Notes: generated from the letters alone by a model not told the origin. A DNA stretch of 64,000 bases from Nocardioidaceae bacterium (GCA_030655315.1 JAURVT010000042.1:85645-149644), one strand, 5' to 3'; numbered from the stretch's first letter, positions 48,809 to 57,872 are shown. A program made the numbers and translations.

Positions 48809-50083
48809 GTGATCGACGTACGCCTGCTCAGGGACGACCCCGACCTCGTCCGCGCCGCCCAGGAACGCCGTGGCGAGTCGCCCGCGGTGGTCGACGACCT
48901 GCTGGCCGCCGACGAGTCCCGGCGCGCGAGCATCGCCGAGTTCGAGCAGCTGCGGGCCGAGCAGAAGCAGCTCAGCAAGCAGATCCCGCAGGCGCAGGGC
49001 GAGGAGAGGGCCGCGCTGCTCAGCCGCACCAAGGAGCTGAGCGGCCAGGTCAAGACCGCCGAGGCCGCGCAGGGCGAGGCCGCCGCGGTGTTCGACGTCC
49101 TGCTCAAGTCGCTGCCCAACGTCGCCGCGGCCGAGGCCCCGCCCGGGGGTGAGGACGACTTCGTGACGATCGAGGAGGTCGGCACCCCGCGCGACTTCGC
49201 CGCCGAGGGCTTCGAGCCGCGCGACCACCTCGAGCTCGGCCGCCTGCTCGGCGCGATCGACGTCGAGCGAGGCGCCAAGGTGTCGGGCTCGCGGTTCTAC
49301 TTCCTCACCGGCGTCGGCGCCCAGCTCGAGCTCGCGCTCGTCCAGCTCGCGATGGCCAAGGCGGCCGAGTGGGGCTTCATCCCGATGATCCCGCCGTCGC
49401 TGGTCGGGCCCCGGGCGATGGAGGGCACCGGCTTCCTCGGCCAGGCCGCCGACGACGTCTACCACCTGGAGAAGGACGACCTCTACCTCGTGGGCACGTC
49501 GGAGGTGCCGCTCGCGGCCTACCACTCCGACGAGATCCTCGAGGCCGACTCGCTGCCCCTCAAGTACGCCGCCTTCAGCCCGTGCTTCCGGCGCGAGGCC
49601 GGCTCGTACGGCAAGGACACCAAGGGCATCTTCCGGGTGCACTGGTTCGACAAGGTCGAGATGTTCGTCTACACGACGATCGAGGAGTCGTACGCGACAC
49701 ACGAGGCGCTGCTGGCCTGGGAGCGCGAGTGGCTCGACGCGCTCGAGCTGCCCTACCGCGTCATCGACGTCGCGGCGGGCGACCTCGGCCTGTCGGCCAT
49801 CCGCAAGTTCGACTGCGAGGCCTGGGTGCCCACCCAGGGCAAGTACCGCGAGGTCTCGTCGACGTCGAACTGCACCGAGTTCCAGGCGCGTCGCCTCAAC
49901 ACCCGCGTGCGCGGGGAGGACGGAACCCGTCCCGCGGCCACGCTCAACGGCACCCTGATGGCGGCCACGCGCACCATCGTGGCGCTGCTCGAGAACCACC
50001 AGCAGGCCGACGGATCGGTCCGCGTCCCCGCGGTGCTGCAGCCGTACCTCGGTGGCCGCCAGGTGCTGGAGCCGCTCGCGTGA
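48809..50083 (+). CDS. serS: serine-tRNA ligase
   Basis: This 424-residue class II aminoacyl-tRNA synthetase has an N-terminal tRNA-binding coiled coil (about 30-100), motif 1 ([14 protein letters not shown]), motif 2 ([20 protein letters not shown]) and motif 3 ([19 protein letters not shown]), plus [15 protein letters not shown]. The GTG start has TAGGCT 6 bases upstream (48797-48802) and no Shine-Dalgarno, so the mRNA is probably leaderless. It is coupled by GTGA to a HAD phosphatase. Two tRNA-Ser genes lie further along in the window. Confidence 0.97.
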   Translation: MIDVRLLRDDPDLVRAAQERRGESPAVVDDLLAADESRRASIAEFEQLRAEQKQLSKQIPQAQGEERAALLSRTKELSGQVKTAEAAQGEAAAVFDVLLKSLPNVAAAEAPPGGEDDFVTIEEVGTPRDFAAEGFEPRDHLELGRLLGAIDVERGAKVSGSRFYFLTGVGAQLELALVQLAMAKAAEWGFIPMIPPSLVGPRAMEGTGFLGQAADDVYHLEKDDLYLVGTSEVPLAAYHSDEILEADSLPLKYAAFSPCFRREAGSYGKDTKGIFRVHWFDKVEMFVYTTIEESYATHEALLAWEREWLDALELPYRVIDVAAGDLGLSAIRKFDCEAWVPTQGKYREVSSTSNCTEFQARRLNTRVRGEDGTRPAATLNGTLMAATRTIVALLENHQQADGSVRVPAVLQPYLGGRQVLEPLA

Positions 50084-50874
50084 CGCGCGTGCCCGGCCTG
50101 GTCGCGCTCGACGTCGACGGCACGCTCGTCGACGGCGCGAACCAGATGACCGACGCCGTCCGCGACGCCGTGCTCGCGATCCGCGACGCGGGCGCGCACG
50201 TCGTGATCTCCACCGGCCGCTCCATCCACGGCGTGATGGACGCCGTCGGCAAGCTGGGCCTCGACGAGGGCATCGCCGTGGCCTCGAACGGCTCGGTGGT
50301 CTTCACCTACGACGCGACCGGCGCGTTCGAGGTCGTCCACCAGGTGACCTTCGACGCGAGCCAGGCCGTCAAGCTCGTCCTCGACCACGTGCCCGACGCC
50401 GCGGTGGCCGTGGAGGAGATCGGCGTCGGCTGGCGCATCAACAAGCCGTTCCCCGACGGCGAGATCAACGGCGTGATGACCGAGCAGACCATCGACGAGC
50501 TCGTCGGCCAGCCGGTCACGCGCGTGATCGTGCGCAGCCCGGAGTCCTCGCCCGAGGACTTCACGGTGCTGGCCGAGCAGCTCGGGCTGGCCGGGACCAA
50601 CTACTTCGTCGGCTACACCGCCTGGCTCGACCTCGCTCCCGAGGGCGTCTCCAAGGCCTCCGGCCTGGAGGTCGTGTGCGAGCGGCTCGGCGTGGCGCAG
50701 GCCGACGTCCTCGCCGTCGGCGACGGCCACAATGACGTCGAGATGCTCCGCTGGGCCGGCCGCGGCGTCGCGATGGGCGAGTCGCCGACCGACGTCCTCG
50801 ACGCCGCCGACGCCGTCACCGCGACCCTGGAGGACGACGGCACCGCCGTCGAGCTCCGTCGCTACCTGTCGTGA
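50080..50874 (+). CDS. Cof-type HAD phosphatase
   Basis: This 264-residue HAD protein (subclass IIB) has motif [21 protein letters not shown], motif [15 protein letters not shown], the lysine in [19 protein letters not shown] and motif [22 protein letters not shown]. It hydrolyses phosphorylated small molecules, possibly sugar phosphates. The GTG overlaps the serS stop and its own stop overlaps the LOG gene, so all three form one coupled unit. Confidence 0.92.
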   Translation: MTRVPGLVALDVDGTLVDGANQMTDAVRDAVLAIRDAGAHVVISTGRSIHGVMDAVGKLGLDEGIAVASNGSVVFTYDATGAFEVVHQVTFDASQAVKLVLDHVPDAAVAVEEIGVGWRINKPFPDGEINGVMTEQTIDELVGQPVTRVIVRSPESSPEDFTVLAEQLGLAGTNYFVGYTAWLDLAPEGVSKASGLEVVCERLGVAQADVLAVGDGHNDVEMLRWAGRGVAMGESPTDVLDAADAVTATLEDDGTAVELRRYLS

Positions 50875-51398
50875 CCCGCGTCTGCGTCTTCACCGGCTCG
50901 GCGCACGGCACGGACCCGGCCCACGCCGAGGCGGCGCGGGCGCTCGGCACCCACCTGGGCGAGAGCGGTGTCGGCCTGGTCTACGGGGGCGGGCACGTGG
51001 GGCTGATGGGCGTGGTCGCGGACGCGACGATGGCCGCCGGCGGCGAGGCCGTCGGCATCATCCCGCAGGGCCTGTTCGACCGCGAGGTCGGCCACCACGG
51101 GCTGACCTCGCTCGAGGTCGTCCCCGACATGCACACCCGCAAGGCGCGGATGGCCGAGCTGTCCGACGCGTTCGTCGCGCTGCCCGGCGGCCTCGGCACG
51201 CTCGAGGAGCTGTTCGAGGTCTGGACCTGGCGCAACCTGTCGATCCACGCCAAGCCCGTCGTGCTCTACGACGTCGACGGCTTCTGGACCCCGCTGCGCG
51301 ACATGGTGGCGCGGATGGTCGACGTGGGCTTCGTGTCGCCCACCGCGGCCGAGGTGGTCGTGGTCGACCGGCCGCAGGACGTCACCGCCCTGCTGTAG
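50871..51398 (+). CDS. LOG family (TIGR00730) Rossmann-fold nucleotide phosphoribohydrolase
   Basis: This 175-residue protein has [20 protein letters not shown] and the signature [20 protein letters not shown], where the PGGxGTxxE Glu and nearby Arg are catalytic in LOG enzymes. They cleave AMP-type 5'-monophosphates, including cytokinin ribotides, to the base and ribose 5-phosphate. The physiological substrate here is unknown. It is the last gene of the serS unit. Confidence 0.92.
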   Translation: MTRVCVFTGSAHGTDPAHAEAARALGTHLGESGVGLVYGGGHVGLMGVVADATMAAGGEAVGIIPQGLFDREVGHHGLTSLEVVPDMHTRKARMAELSDAFVALPGGLGTLEELFEVWTWRNLSIHAKPVVLYDVDGFWTPLRDMVARMVDVGFVSPTAAEVVVVDRPQDVTALL

Positions 51399-51447
51399 CA
51401 CCGGGACGGCGGGCACGCCGCCCCACCCGCCTGGCGGGGGTCGCCCG

Positions 51448-52041
51448 CTACCGGTCGTCCTCGACGACGGCGTCGAAGGCGTCGAGGACCTCGTCGACCC
51501 CGGGCACGTCGGTCCGGGTGGCCGTCGCACGGGCGGGGGCGTCGGAGTCGGCCTCGCGGCGGGCCCGGCGCAGGTGGCGCTTGACGGTGGACAGCGAGCA
51601 GTCGAGGCGGGCGGCCAGCTGCTCGAAGGTGTCGTCGGGGTAGGCGCGACGGGTGGCGAGCACCGAGGCGTGGTCGAGGGGACGGCCCTCGACGCGGACG
51701 CCCGCGGCCTCGTCGAGGTCGTCGGCCTCGACCGTGACGCCGAGCGCGCGCCTGATCTGGCGGCGCTCGCGGGTGGTGGTGCAGCCGACGTAGCCCGACA
51801 CGTCGACCTGGACGACCGAGCGGTACAGGCAGTCGACGAACAGCGGGCACCCCGCGCAGGCCTCGCGGGCGCGGTCGAGCAGCGCGCGGTACTCGGCCCA
51901 CACCGCCTGGGTCACCTTGGACCGGACGGGCGGCGCGTCGAGCGACTCGTGGGAGAACAGGGCGAGGTCGTGCGCGCAGGGGGGACCGGCCGGCGTGGTC
52001 GCCGGCTCCGGCTGCCGCGATGCCCGGACATCGATGCGCAT
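51448..52041 (-). CDS. WhiB-like iron-sulfur regulator fused to a C-terminal HTH
   Basis: This 197-residue protein starts at ATG 52041 after a GGGGGG stretch. Residues about 20-100 form a Wbl domain with the four iron-sulfur cysteines C22, C62, C65 and C71 (C-X39-C-X2-C-X5-C). The usual GVWGG turn is replaced by GYVGC, and a basic segment TTTRERRQIRRAL follows. Residues about 135-162 add a sigma-70-region-4-like HTH (FEQLAARLDCSLSTVKRHLR). Most Wbl proteins lack such a second DNA-binding domain. It probably regulates transcription in response to redox or nitric oxide. Confidence 0.85.
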   Translation of the reverse strand: MRIDVRASRQPEPATTPAGPPCAHDLALFSHESLDAPPVRSKVTQAVWAEYRALLDRAREACAGCPLFVDCLYRSVVQVDVSGYVGCTTTRERRQIRRALGVTVEADDLDEAAGVRVEGRPLDHASVLATRRAYPDDTFEQLAARLDCSLSTVKRHLRRARREADSDAPARATATRTDVPGVDEVLDAFDAVVEDDR

Positions 52042-52159
52042 GGACCCCCCGTCCTCGCGTGACCCGACGTCGGCGGTGGTCGGTCCGCCGGCGCCGCCGA
52101 CCTCGGTGGTCGGGACTGTCCAGTCGGACGGTGCCCCGCTCGCCGCGGTTCCGGTCGCG

Positions 52160-52696
52160 CTACAGGTACATTCCACCACCGCTGGAGGGGCCGGTGTCGC
52201 CCGCGGGTGGCATTTGCCCCGGATTGCCCGTCGCGGCGCCCTCGGGCAGGGCCTTGCGGATGGTCTGCAGCTGGCTCTGCGCGGCGACCTGCTGGGCGTA
52301 GATGGCGGTCTGGATGCCGTGGAACAGACCCTCCAGCCACCCGACCAGCTGGGCCTGCGCGATCCGCAGCTCGGCCTCGGAGGGGGTGTCGGACTCGAAC
52401 GGCAGGCTGAGCCGCTCCAGCTCCTCGACGAGCTCGGGCGCGAGCCCGTCCTCGAGCTCCTTGACCGACATCTGGTGGATCTCGCGCAGCCGGGAGCGGC
52501 TGGCCTCGTCGAGCGGGGCGGACTTCACCTCCTCGAGCAGGGTGCGGATCATCGTGCCGATCCGCATCACCTTGGCGGGCTCGGTGACGGCCCGGGCGTG
52601 CTCGGCCTGGTGGGCGGCGCCGGCCACCTCGACCTCGACGGGACGCCCGTCGGGACCGATCACGGTCGCGCGCTGGGGAACGTTCTGCTCAGACAT
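52160..52696 (-). CDS. bpa: bacterial proteasome activator Bpa (PafE)
   Basis: This 178-residue protein has the Bpa helical core (KVMRIGTMIRTLLEEVKSAP onward, LVGWLEGLFHGIQTAIYAQQ) and a flexible Gly/Pro-rich tail ending GGGMYL. The last three residues, Met-Tyr-Leu, fit the hydrophobic-Tyr-X motif that docks into the 20S proteasome and opens its gate independently of ATP. TAGGCT on the minus strand (52709-52704) lies 7 bases before the ATG, so the mRNA is probably leaderless. It implies that proteasome genes exist elsewhere in the genome. Confidence 0.95.
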   Translation of the reverse strand: MSEQNVPQRATVIGPDGRPVEVEVAGAAHQAEHARAVTEPAKVMRIGTMIRTLLEEVKSAPLDEASRSRLREIHQMSVKELEDGLAPELVEELERLSLPFESDTPSEAELRIAQAQLVGWLEGLFHGIQTAIYAQQVAAQSQLQTIRKALPEGAATGNPGQMPPAGDTGPSSGGGMYL

Positions 52697-52717
52697 GCGA
52701 CCCAGCCTAGGTCGTGG

Positions 52718-53266
52718 CTACGACACGTGCGCGGGACCCGGCAGCCGCGCGGACCAGCGCACGTCGCCCTCGCGCAGCGCGCAGCCCGGCGCCATGCCGA
52801 CGCGGGCGGCCACCCGCTGCGACGCGACGTTGCCGGGGTGGATGAACGCGCAGAGCTCGCGCGCGTCGAACGTCTCGAGCCACGAGCAGAGCGCGGCGAC
52901 GGCCTCGGTCGCGTAGCCGTGGCCCTGGTGCTCCGCGCCGACCACCCAGGCGGTCTCGACGACGCCGAAGTCGCGGTCGAGCGCGATGGCCTGGACGGTG
53001 CCCACCAGCGTGCCGTCGTCGCGCAGCCGCACCACCCAGTTGAACCAGCCCTCGTCGCCGTCGGGCGAGCTGCCGTAGACCTGGTTCATGTACCGCTCGC
53101 GCAGCTGCTCCAGCGTCGGCGGGGCGCCGCCGGTGAACAGGTAGAGCGACGGGTCGGCCAGCAGCGGCTCCATCTCGGGCGCGTCACCGACGCGCAGCGG
53201 GTCGATGCGCAGCCGCTCGGTGCGCATCGGAGCCACCACGGGCCACGTCCGCAGCACCTCGGTCAT
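52718..53266 (-). CDS. GNAT-family N-acetyltransferase (RimJ/RimL-like)
   Basis: This 182-residue protein has the RimJ-like order: TERLRIDPLRVGDAPEMEPL at the N-terminus, the acetyl-CoA-binding ETAWVVGAEHQGHGYATEAV, and IHPGNVASQRVAARVGMAPG. Substrate unknown. The ATG at 53266 is preceded by an AGGGGG stretch. Confidence 0.9.
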   Translation of the reverse strand: MTEVLRTWPVVAPMRTERLRIDPLRVGDAPEMEPLLADPSLYLFTGGAPPTLEQLRERYMNQVYGSSPDGDEGWFNWVVRLRDDGTLVGTVQAIALDRDFGVVETAWVVGAEHQGHGYATEAVAALCSWLETFDARELCAFIHPGNVASQRVAARVGMAPGCALREGDVRWSARLPGPAHVS

Positions 53267-53291
53267 CCCCCTACGGTGACGCCCCCGGGGG

Positions 53292-54173
53292 TCACTGTCC
53301 ACCGTCGTCGCGGGTGGACGGCCCCGCGAGCCCCACTCCCCACGACGAGACGTGGGCGTGGCCGGGCTGCAGACGGGTCAGGTCGTCGCCGGTGTTGAGG
53401 GCGCCGGTGGGGCACGAGTAGGGCTCGATCGCGAGCGCGCTGCGGTCGGGCGGGGTGTACAGCTGGAGCCACGGGAGGCTGGCTCCCCACCACAGGCGCA
53501 GGTCGCCGAACCCCATCCACGCGCGGTCGTCGTCGTCGCGCGGCGTGCCGTCGAAGGCGTCGTCGAGCACGAGGTCGCCGAGGTCGCGCGGCGCCGCGAA
53601 GTCGTACGCCGAGCCCGGCACCGGGACGCGTCCGGCGGGCAGCAGCCGGTCGTCCAGCACCAGCCGCTCGGTGGCGGGCAGCCACAGCGGCGTCCGGTCG
53701 ATCGGGTCGGGGCTGGTGAAGTACGGGTGGAACCCCACGCCCCACGGCAGCACGCCGTCGCCGAGGTTGAACGCCTCGAGCAGCACCGACAGGCCCGCGT
53801 CCGACAGCGTGTACGACAGCTGCAGGCCGAGCCGGAACGGCCAGCCCGGTGCGTCCTCGACGCGGACGCCGAGGGTCACCCAGTCGGCACCGCTGACGGC
53901 GACCTGCCAGTCGAGGTCGTCGACGAGGCCGTGCAGGGCCACCTGCGAGTCGGCGTCGTCGATGCGCAGGTGGTGGGTCCGGCCCTCCCAGGTGTAGCTG
54001 CCGCCGTCGACCCGGCCGGGCCACGGGGCGAGCAGGTCACCGGCGTAGGGCAGGTGCCGTCCGGGCGTGCTGCGGCGCAGGACGAGGTCGCGCCCGTCGT
54101 GCGTGAGGGCCGCCAGCGCCGCGCCGCGGGGGTCGACGTGGGCCTCCCACCGCCCGGACGCGATCGTGATCAC
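53292..54173 (-). CDS. aldose 1-epimerase family protein (second of two)
   Basis: This 293-residue galactose mutarotase-fold protein has PYAGDLLAPWPGRVDGGSYT, VALHGLVDDLDWQVA, GVGFHPYFTSPDPID and LQLYTPPDRSALAIEPYSCP. The GTG at 54173 overlaps the stop of the preceding paralogue by 4 bases. It interconverts anomers of a hexose or hexose derivative. It looks like a tandem duplicate of the upstream gene, with aligned motifs throughout. Confidence 0.9.
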   Translation of the reverse strand: MITIASGRWEAHVDPRGAALAALTHDGRDLVLRRSTPGRHLPYAGDLLAPWPGRVDGGSYTWEGRTHHLRIDDADSQVALHGLVDDLDWQVAVSGADWVTLGVRVEDAPGWPFRLGLQLSYTLSDAGLSVLLEAFNLGDGVLPWGVGFHPYFTSPDPIDRTPLWLPATERLVLDDRLLPAGRVPVPGSAYDFAAPRDLGDLVLDDAFDGTPRDDDDRAWMGFGDLRLWWGASLPWLQLYTPPDRSALAIEPYSCPTGALNTGDDLTRLQPGHAHVSSWGVGLAGPSTRDDGGQ

Positions 54174-55030
54174 CGGACGCCCAGACCCCAGGTGCCGCGG
54201 TGGGACTCGCCGGGGGCGAGCACGACGAGGTCGTCCCCGGTGCTGAGCGAGTCGGGTCCGCACGTCTGCGGCTCGACCGCGAAGCAGCTGCGGTCGGGCG
54301 CGGTGAACACCTGGAGCCAGCCGTAGACGGGCTCCCACCACAGCCGCAGGTCGCCCAGGTGGGCGGCGTGGTTGCCGTCGTCGCGCACGTCGAGCTCGGT
54401 GAACGCGGTGTCGAGCACGACGCCGCCGAGCGGGCGGGGCGTGCGGAAGTCGTACGGCGTGCCCGCCACGTCGAGCTCGGCGACGGGCAGCAGGCGGTCG
54501 GGCGACACCTCGACGTAGCGCGACGCGCCGAGGTCGACCTCGACGTCGTCGGCCTGCCCGCCAGGGAGGAGGTAGGGGTGGAAGCCCGCGCCGTAGGGAG
54601 CGGGCGTCTCGCCGGTGTTGGTGGTCTCGAGCGTGACCGACAGGCCGTGCTCGTCGACGGCGTAGGTGATCGAGGCGGCGAGGCGGAACGGGTACCCGTC
54701 CTGCGGCGGCACCTCGCACGTGAGCCGTACCGAGGTGTCGTCGTGCTCGGCGACGTCCCAGTCGGTGTCGAGCACCAGGCCGTGCAGGGCGTTGTGCCGC
54801 TCGGGCTCGTTCAGCGTGAGCTGGTGCTCCCGGCCGGCGAAGGTCCAGGTGCCGTCGGACACCCGGTTGGGCCACGGCACCAGCACGTCACCGCGGAAGC
54901 GCATCTCCGACGGGCCCTCGCGGTCCACGACGAGGGGGCGGTCGTGGTGCAGCAGCCGGACCAGGGCGCCGCCGTGCGGGTCGACCGCCGCACGGTAGGG
55001 GCCGGCGGCGACGTCGAGGTAGGCGCTCAC
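54170..55030 (-). CDS. aldose 1-epimerase family protein (first of two)
   Basis: This 286-residue protein has FRGDVLVPWPNRVSDGTWTF, HNALHGLVLDTDWDV, GAGFHPYLLPGGQA and LQVFTAPDRSCFAVEPQTCG, with the conserved His and Glu of mutarotases. The GTG overlaps the quinone-oxidoreductase stop by 4 bases. It is a paralogue of the following gene. Expression is coupled across all three. Confidence 0.9.
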   Translation of the reverse strand: MSAYLDVAAGPYRAAVDPHGGALVRLLHHDRPLVVDREGPSEMRFRGDVLVPWPNRVSDGTWTFAGREHQLTLNEPERHNALHGLVLDTDWDVAEHDDTSVRLTCEVPPQDGYPFRLAASITYAVDEHGLSVTLETTNTGETPAPYGAGFHPYLLPGGQADDVEVDLGASRYVEVSPDRLLPVAELDVAGTPYDFRTPRPLGGVVLDTAFTELDVRDDGNHAAHLGDLRLWWEPVYGWLQVFTAPDRSCFAVEPQTCGPDSLSTGDDLVVLAPGESHRGTWGLGVR

Positions 55031-56004
55031 GGGACGAGCAGGACCTTTCCGGTGTGGGAGGACTCGTCGAGGATGCGGTGGGCATCGGCGACGTCGGCGA
55101 GGGGCACGGTGGTGTGGATGATCGGACGGACGGTGCCGTCGTCGAGCAGGGGCCAGACGTTCTCGACCATGCTGGCCACGATCAGCGCCTTCTCCTCGGG
55201 CGGACGGGCCCGCAGCGACGCCGCCATCACCGCGGCACGCTTGCCGAGCAGCTTGCCGAGGTCGAGCTCCCCCCGGGTACCGCCCTGCATGCCGATGACG
55301 ACGAGGCGGCCCGCGGTGGCGAGCGCGTCGACGTTGCGGCCGAGGTACTTGGCGCCCATGTTGTCGAGGATGACGTCCGCGCCGTGGCCGTCGGTGGCCG
55401 ACTCGATCTCCTCGACGAAGTCCTGCTCCCTGTAGTTGACCAGGACGTCGGCGCCGAGGTCGCGGCAGACGTCGAGCTTGGCCTGCGAGCCGGCGGTGAC
55501 GGCGACGCGCGCCCCGAGGGCGTGCGCGAGCTGGACGGCCATCGTCCCGATGCCGCTGCCACCGCCGTGCACGAGCAGCGTCTCGCCCTGCTGGAGCGCG
55601 GCGGCCATGAACACGTTGGCCCACACCGTGGCGGCGACCTCGACCAGGCCACCGGCGTCGACGAGCGAGACGCCCTCGGGCACCCGGGCCACCTGGCCCA
55701 CGGGCACGTTGACCTTCTCGGCGTAGCCGCCGCCGCTGAGCAGCGCGCAGACCTCGTCGCCGACGGAGAACCCCTCGACGCCCTCGCCGACGGCCGACAC
55801 CCTGCCGGAGCACTCGAGCCCGAGCACGTGGGTGGCGCCGGCGGGCGGGTCGTACGCACCCTGGCGCTGCATCACGTCGGCCCGGTTGACGCCGGCGGCG
55901 GCGACGTCGACCAGCACCTCGCCCGGACCCGCGACGGGGTCGTCCAGCTCGGTCACGACGAGGGCGTCGGGGCCGCCCGGTTCCTCCACGACAACGGCAC
56001 GCAT
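55027..56004 (-). CDS. NADPH:quinone oxidoreductase-family (MDR) enzyme
   Basis: This 325-residue protein is of the zeta-crystallin/TIGR02824 type: MRAVVVEEPGGPDALVVTEL, AGVNRADVMQRQGAYDPPAG, VLGLECSGRVSAVGEGVEGF, LLVHGGGSGIGTMAVQLAHA (nucleotide-binding) and VNYREQDFVEEI. No zinc-binding cysteine set is present. It reduces quinones or enones with NADPH. It is the first gene of a coupled unit with two aldose epimerases. Confidence 0.92.
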   Translation of the reverse strand: MRAVVVEEPGGPDALVVTELDDPVAGPGEVLVDVAAAGVNRADVMQRQGAYDPPAGATHVLGLECSGRVSAVGEGVEGFSVGDEVCALLSGGGYAEKVNVPVGQVARVPEGVSLVDAGGLVEVAATVWANVFMAAALQQGETLLVHGGGSGIGTMAVQLAHALGARVAVTAGSQAKLDVCRDLGADVLVNYREQDFVEEIESATDGHGADVILDNMGAKYLGRNVDALATAGRLVVIGMQGGTRGELDLGKLLGKRAAVMAASLRARPPEEKALIVASMVENVWPLLDDGTVRPIIHTTVPLADVADAHRILDESSHTGKVLLVP

Positions 56005-56006
56005 GC

Positions 56007-56735
56007 TCACACCGTACGCCGGGCGAGCACCTCGAGCGTGAGCACCATCGCCACCGCCTGGGCGGCCAGGATGCCCACCAGGACGACGATCTGCGCGGCG
56101 CCCGCCTGCACCGGCGAGCCGCCCCCGAGCAGCACGCCGACGAACGCGCCGGGCAGCGTCACGAGGCCGACCGTCCGGGTCTGGTCGATGCCCGGCAGCA
56201 GCGCCTGGGACGCGAGGGGGCGGGTCAGCATCAGCGCCGCGTCGCGGGCCGGCAGGCCGATGGACAGCGCGGCCTCGTGCTCGCCGCGGCGGTCCCGCAT
56301 CGTGGCCACGGCCAGCTTGCCCAGCTGCGACGTGCCCGTCATCGCCCCGCCGATGACGATGCCCGAGATCGGCAGCACCGCGGCGGGGTGCCACGGGACG
56401 GCGCCCGACAGCGCGACCACGGCGAGCACCGGCGCGACGCCGCAGGCGAGGGGGAGCGCGGCCCACCAGGCGCGGGGCCCGTCGCCGCCGATGCGGCCGG
56501 CCGCGGTGAACGACGCGACGCCGAGCATCAGCAGGACGAACCCGGCCGTCCACCACCCCGACGCCAGGACGAACGCGAGCACCGACGACACCACCGCGAG
56601 CTGGACGACGGCGCGCCCGGACGCCCACGCCATGTCGCGGGCGCTGCCGAGCCGTCCGGCCCAGGCGACGCCGACGGCGAGCGCCGCGAGCACCACGACG
56701 GCCGCGGCGAGCGCCCACGGGTCGGTGGAGACCAC
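56007..56735 (-). CDS. FetB/YbbM-like (UPF0014) membrane permease
   Basis: This 242-residue protein has about seven membrane helices and the UPF0014 motifs WASGRAVVQLAVVSSVLAFV, ISGIVIGGAMTGTSQLGKLA and LPGIDQTRTVGLVTLPGAFV. FetB works with the ATPase FetA in iron export in E. coli, but no ATPase gene is adjacent. It lies 6 bases from the DUF6457 gene. The iron-related role is inference. Confidence 0.88.
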   Translation of the reverse strand: MVSTDPWALAAAVVVLAALAVGVAWAGRLGSARDMAWASGRAVVQLAVVSSVLAFVLASGWWTAGFVLLMLGVASFTAAGRIGGDGPRAWWAALPLACGVAPVLAVVALSGAVPWHPAAVLPISGIVIGGAMTGTSQLGKLAVATMRDRRGEHEAALSIGLPARDAALMLTRPLASQALLPGIDQTRTVGLVTLPGAFVGVLLGGGSPVQAGAAQIVVLVGILAAQAVAMVLTLEVLARRTV

Positions 56736-56741
56736 GGCCGG

Positions 56742-56984
56742 TCAGTCCTGGGCGGGCCAGGCGGCGACGAGCTCGAGCACCCGGGCGGTGACGGCGTCGA
56801 CGTCGGCGGGCGTGCCGCCCCGCTGCGCCGCGGCGTACCCGATCAGGAAGGCGGTGACCGGCGCGGCCGGGCGCTCCACGGCGTGCGCGATGTCGCGCGT
56901 CGCGTCGAGCAGGCTCTTGAGGTCGACCTCGGTCTCGATGCCGAGGGAGTCGCGGACGTGGTCGGTCCAGGCGGGCAGGCTCAT
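56742..56984 (-). CDS. DUF6457 domain protein
   Basis: This 80-residue acidic helical protein (SLPAWTDHVRDSLGIETEVD, PAAPVTAFLIGYAAAQRGGT) overlaps mobA by 4 bases. This small domain commonly follows or is fused to MobA-like guanylyltransferases in actinobacteria, so it probably takes part in molybdenum cofactor synthesis or delivery. Confidence 0.82.
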   Translation of the reverse strand: MSLPAWTDHVRDSLGIETEVDLKSLLDATRDIAHAVERPAAPVTAFLIGYAAAQRGGTPADVDAVTARVLELVAAWPAQD

Positions 56985-57538
56985 GGGGCGGACGGTACGT
57001 CGTGCGGCTCGTCGACGTCGTGGGCCTCCTCGCCGACCGCGGGCACGAGCACCACGCGCAGCGGGGCCAGCAGCGCCTTCATCGAGCCGCCGGCCCAGGT
57101 GGGACGTCGCGCGGCCACCTCGCGCAGCCGGTCGGTCCCGATCACCGTGCACAGGTGCTGCACCCGTCCGCCGGCGTCGACGAGCGACGCGGGGCGGTGC
57201 TGCGCGGCGTCGAGCAGGCGCCGGACCGTGGCCGGGGCGAGGTGGGGCAGGTCGGCGGCGAGCAGCACCACGCGCGGCGCCGTCAGGTGCTCGAGCGCGG
57301 CGACGACGGCCTGCGCGGGACCCGACCCGGGTGGGTCCTCGCGCACCCACGTCACCTCGCGCCCACCGGCCAGCGGGCGCTCGTCGCCGACGACGACGGT
57401 GCGCGCCGCGGCGGCGGTCGCGGCCAGCACGTGGTCGAGCAGCGTGAGCCCGTCGAGCACCACCCGCGTCTTGTCGGACCCGAACCGGCGGGACGCTCCG
57501 CCGGCCAGCACCACCGCGTCGAACCCGTCCTCACCCAC
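56981..57538 (-). CDS. mobA: molybdenum cofactor guanylyltransferase (MobA-like)
   Basis: This 185-residue nucleotidyltransferase begins FDAVVLAGGASRRFGSDKTR, the GTP-binding signature, with metal-binding LLAADLPHLAP downstream. It attaches GMP to molybdopterin. TAGGGT on the minus strand (57550-57545) lies 6 bases before the GTG, fitting a leaderless transcript. It is coupled to the DUF6457 gene. Confidence 0.88.
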   Translation of the reverse strand: MGEDGFDAVVLAGGASRRFGSDKTRVVLDGLTLLDHVLAATAAAARTVVVGDERPLAGGREVTWVREDPPGSGPAQAVVAALEHLTAPRVVLLAADLPHLAPATVRRLLDAAQHRPASLVDAGGRVQHLCTVIGTDRLREVAARRPTWAGGSMKALLAPLRVVLVPAVGEEAHDVDEPHDVPSAP

Positions 57539-57565
57539 CCCACCACCCTAGATCCGCCCCGTGCC

Positions 57566-57640
57566 CGGTGGGTGAGACGGCAGATCCCGTCGGCCCCACC
57601 GTCACAGCGACCGTGGCAAAGGGGCGCCGACCGTGGTCAA
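57566..57640 (+). repeat. family-3 repeat, partial copy
   Basis: These 75 bases match 57727-57802 at close to nine in ten positions, from CGGTGGGTGAGACGGC to CCGTGGT. They lack the right half of the full element. The gene-free stretch 57539-58100 is made up mostly of this repeat family, then a Pro/Arg-rich GC-heavy stretch with no supported gene. Confidence 0.8.
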
Positions 57641-57722
57641 GGACCTGCCCTTCGGGATGGCTGGTGGAAGGGCGCAGCGAGGACGGCGGGGGTGGGCGAT
57701 CGGCGGTCGGGTGCGGGCGTGG

Positions 57723-57872
57723 GTCTCGGTGGGTGAGACGGCGGATCCCGCTGGCCCCACCAGTCACACGGACCGTGGCAAAGGGGCACCGGCCGTGGTG
57801 AACATGCCGTGTTTCGCGCTGTTTGCCACGGTCGGCACCGGCGGGCGGGCGGTTCGTCTCGCAGACCGAGAC
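57723..57872. repeat. family-3 repeat, full 150-bp element with terminal inverted repeats
   Basis: The ends are GTCTCGGTGGGTGAGACG and the near-complement of it (CGTCTCGCAGACCGAGAC). Inside, GACCGTGGCAAA (57771-57782) and TTTGCCACGGTC (57822-57833) form a perfect 12-bp inverted repeat. It has no coding potential that I can support. It is a MITE-like or structured RNA/DNA element. Confidence 0.8.

Noticed and set aside
46349..49999. A 3.6-kb open frame on the minus strand spanning the lipid kinase, SRPBCC and serS genes
   Set aside because: It covers genes on both strands plus a repeat-rich spacer and encodes low-complexity Arg/Pro/Ala-rich sequence. It is a high-GC artefact.
53277..53294. 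Palindrome TGACGCCCCCGGGGGTCA between the GNAT and epimerase genes
   Set aside because: It is short and GC-only at the core, overlaps a stop codon, and can arise by chance at this base composition.
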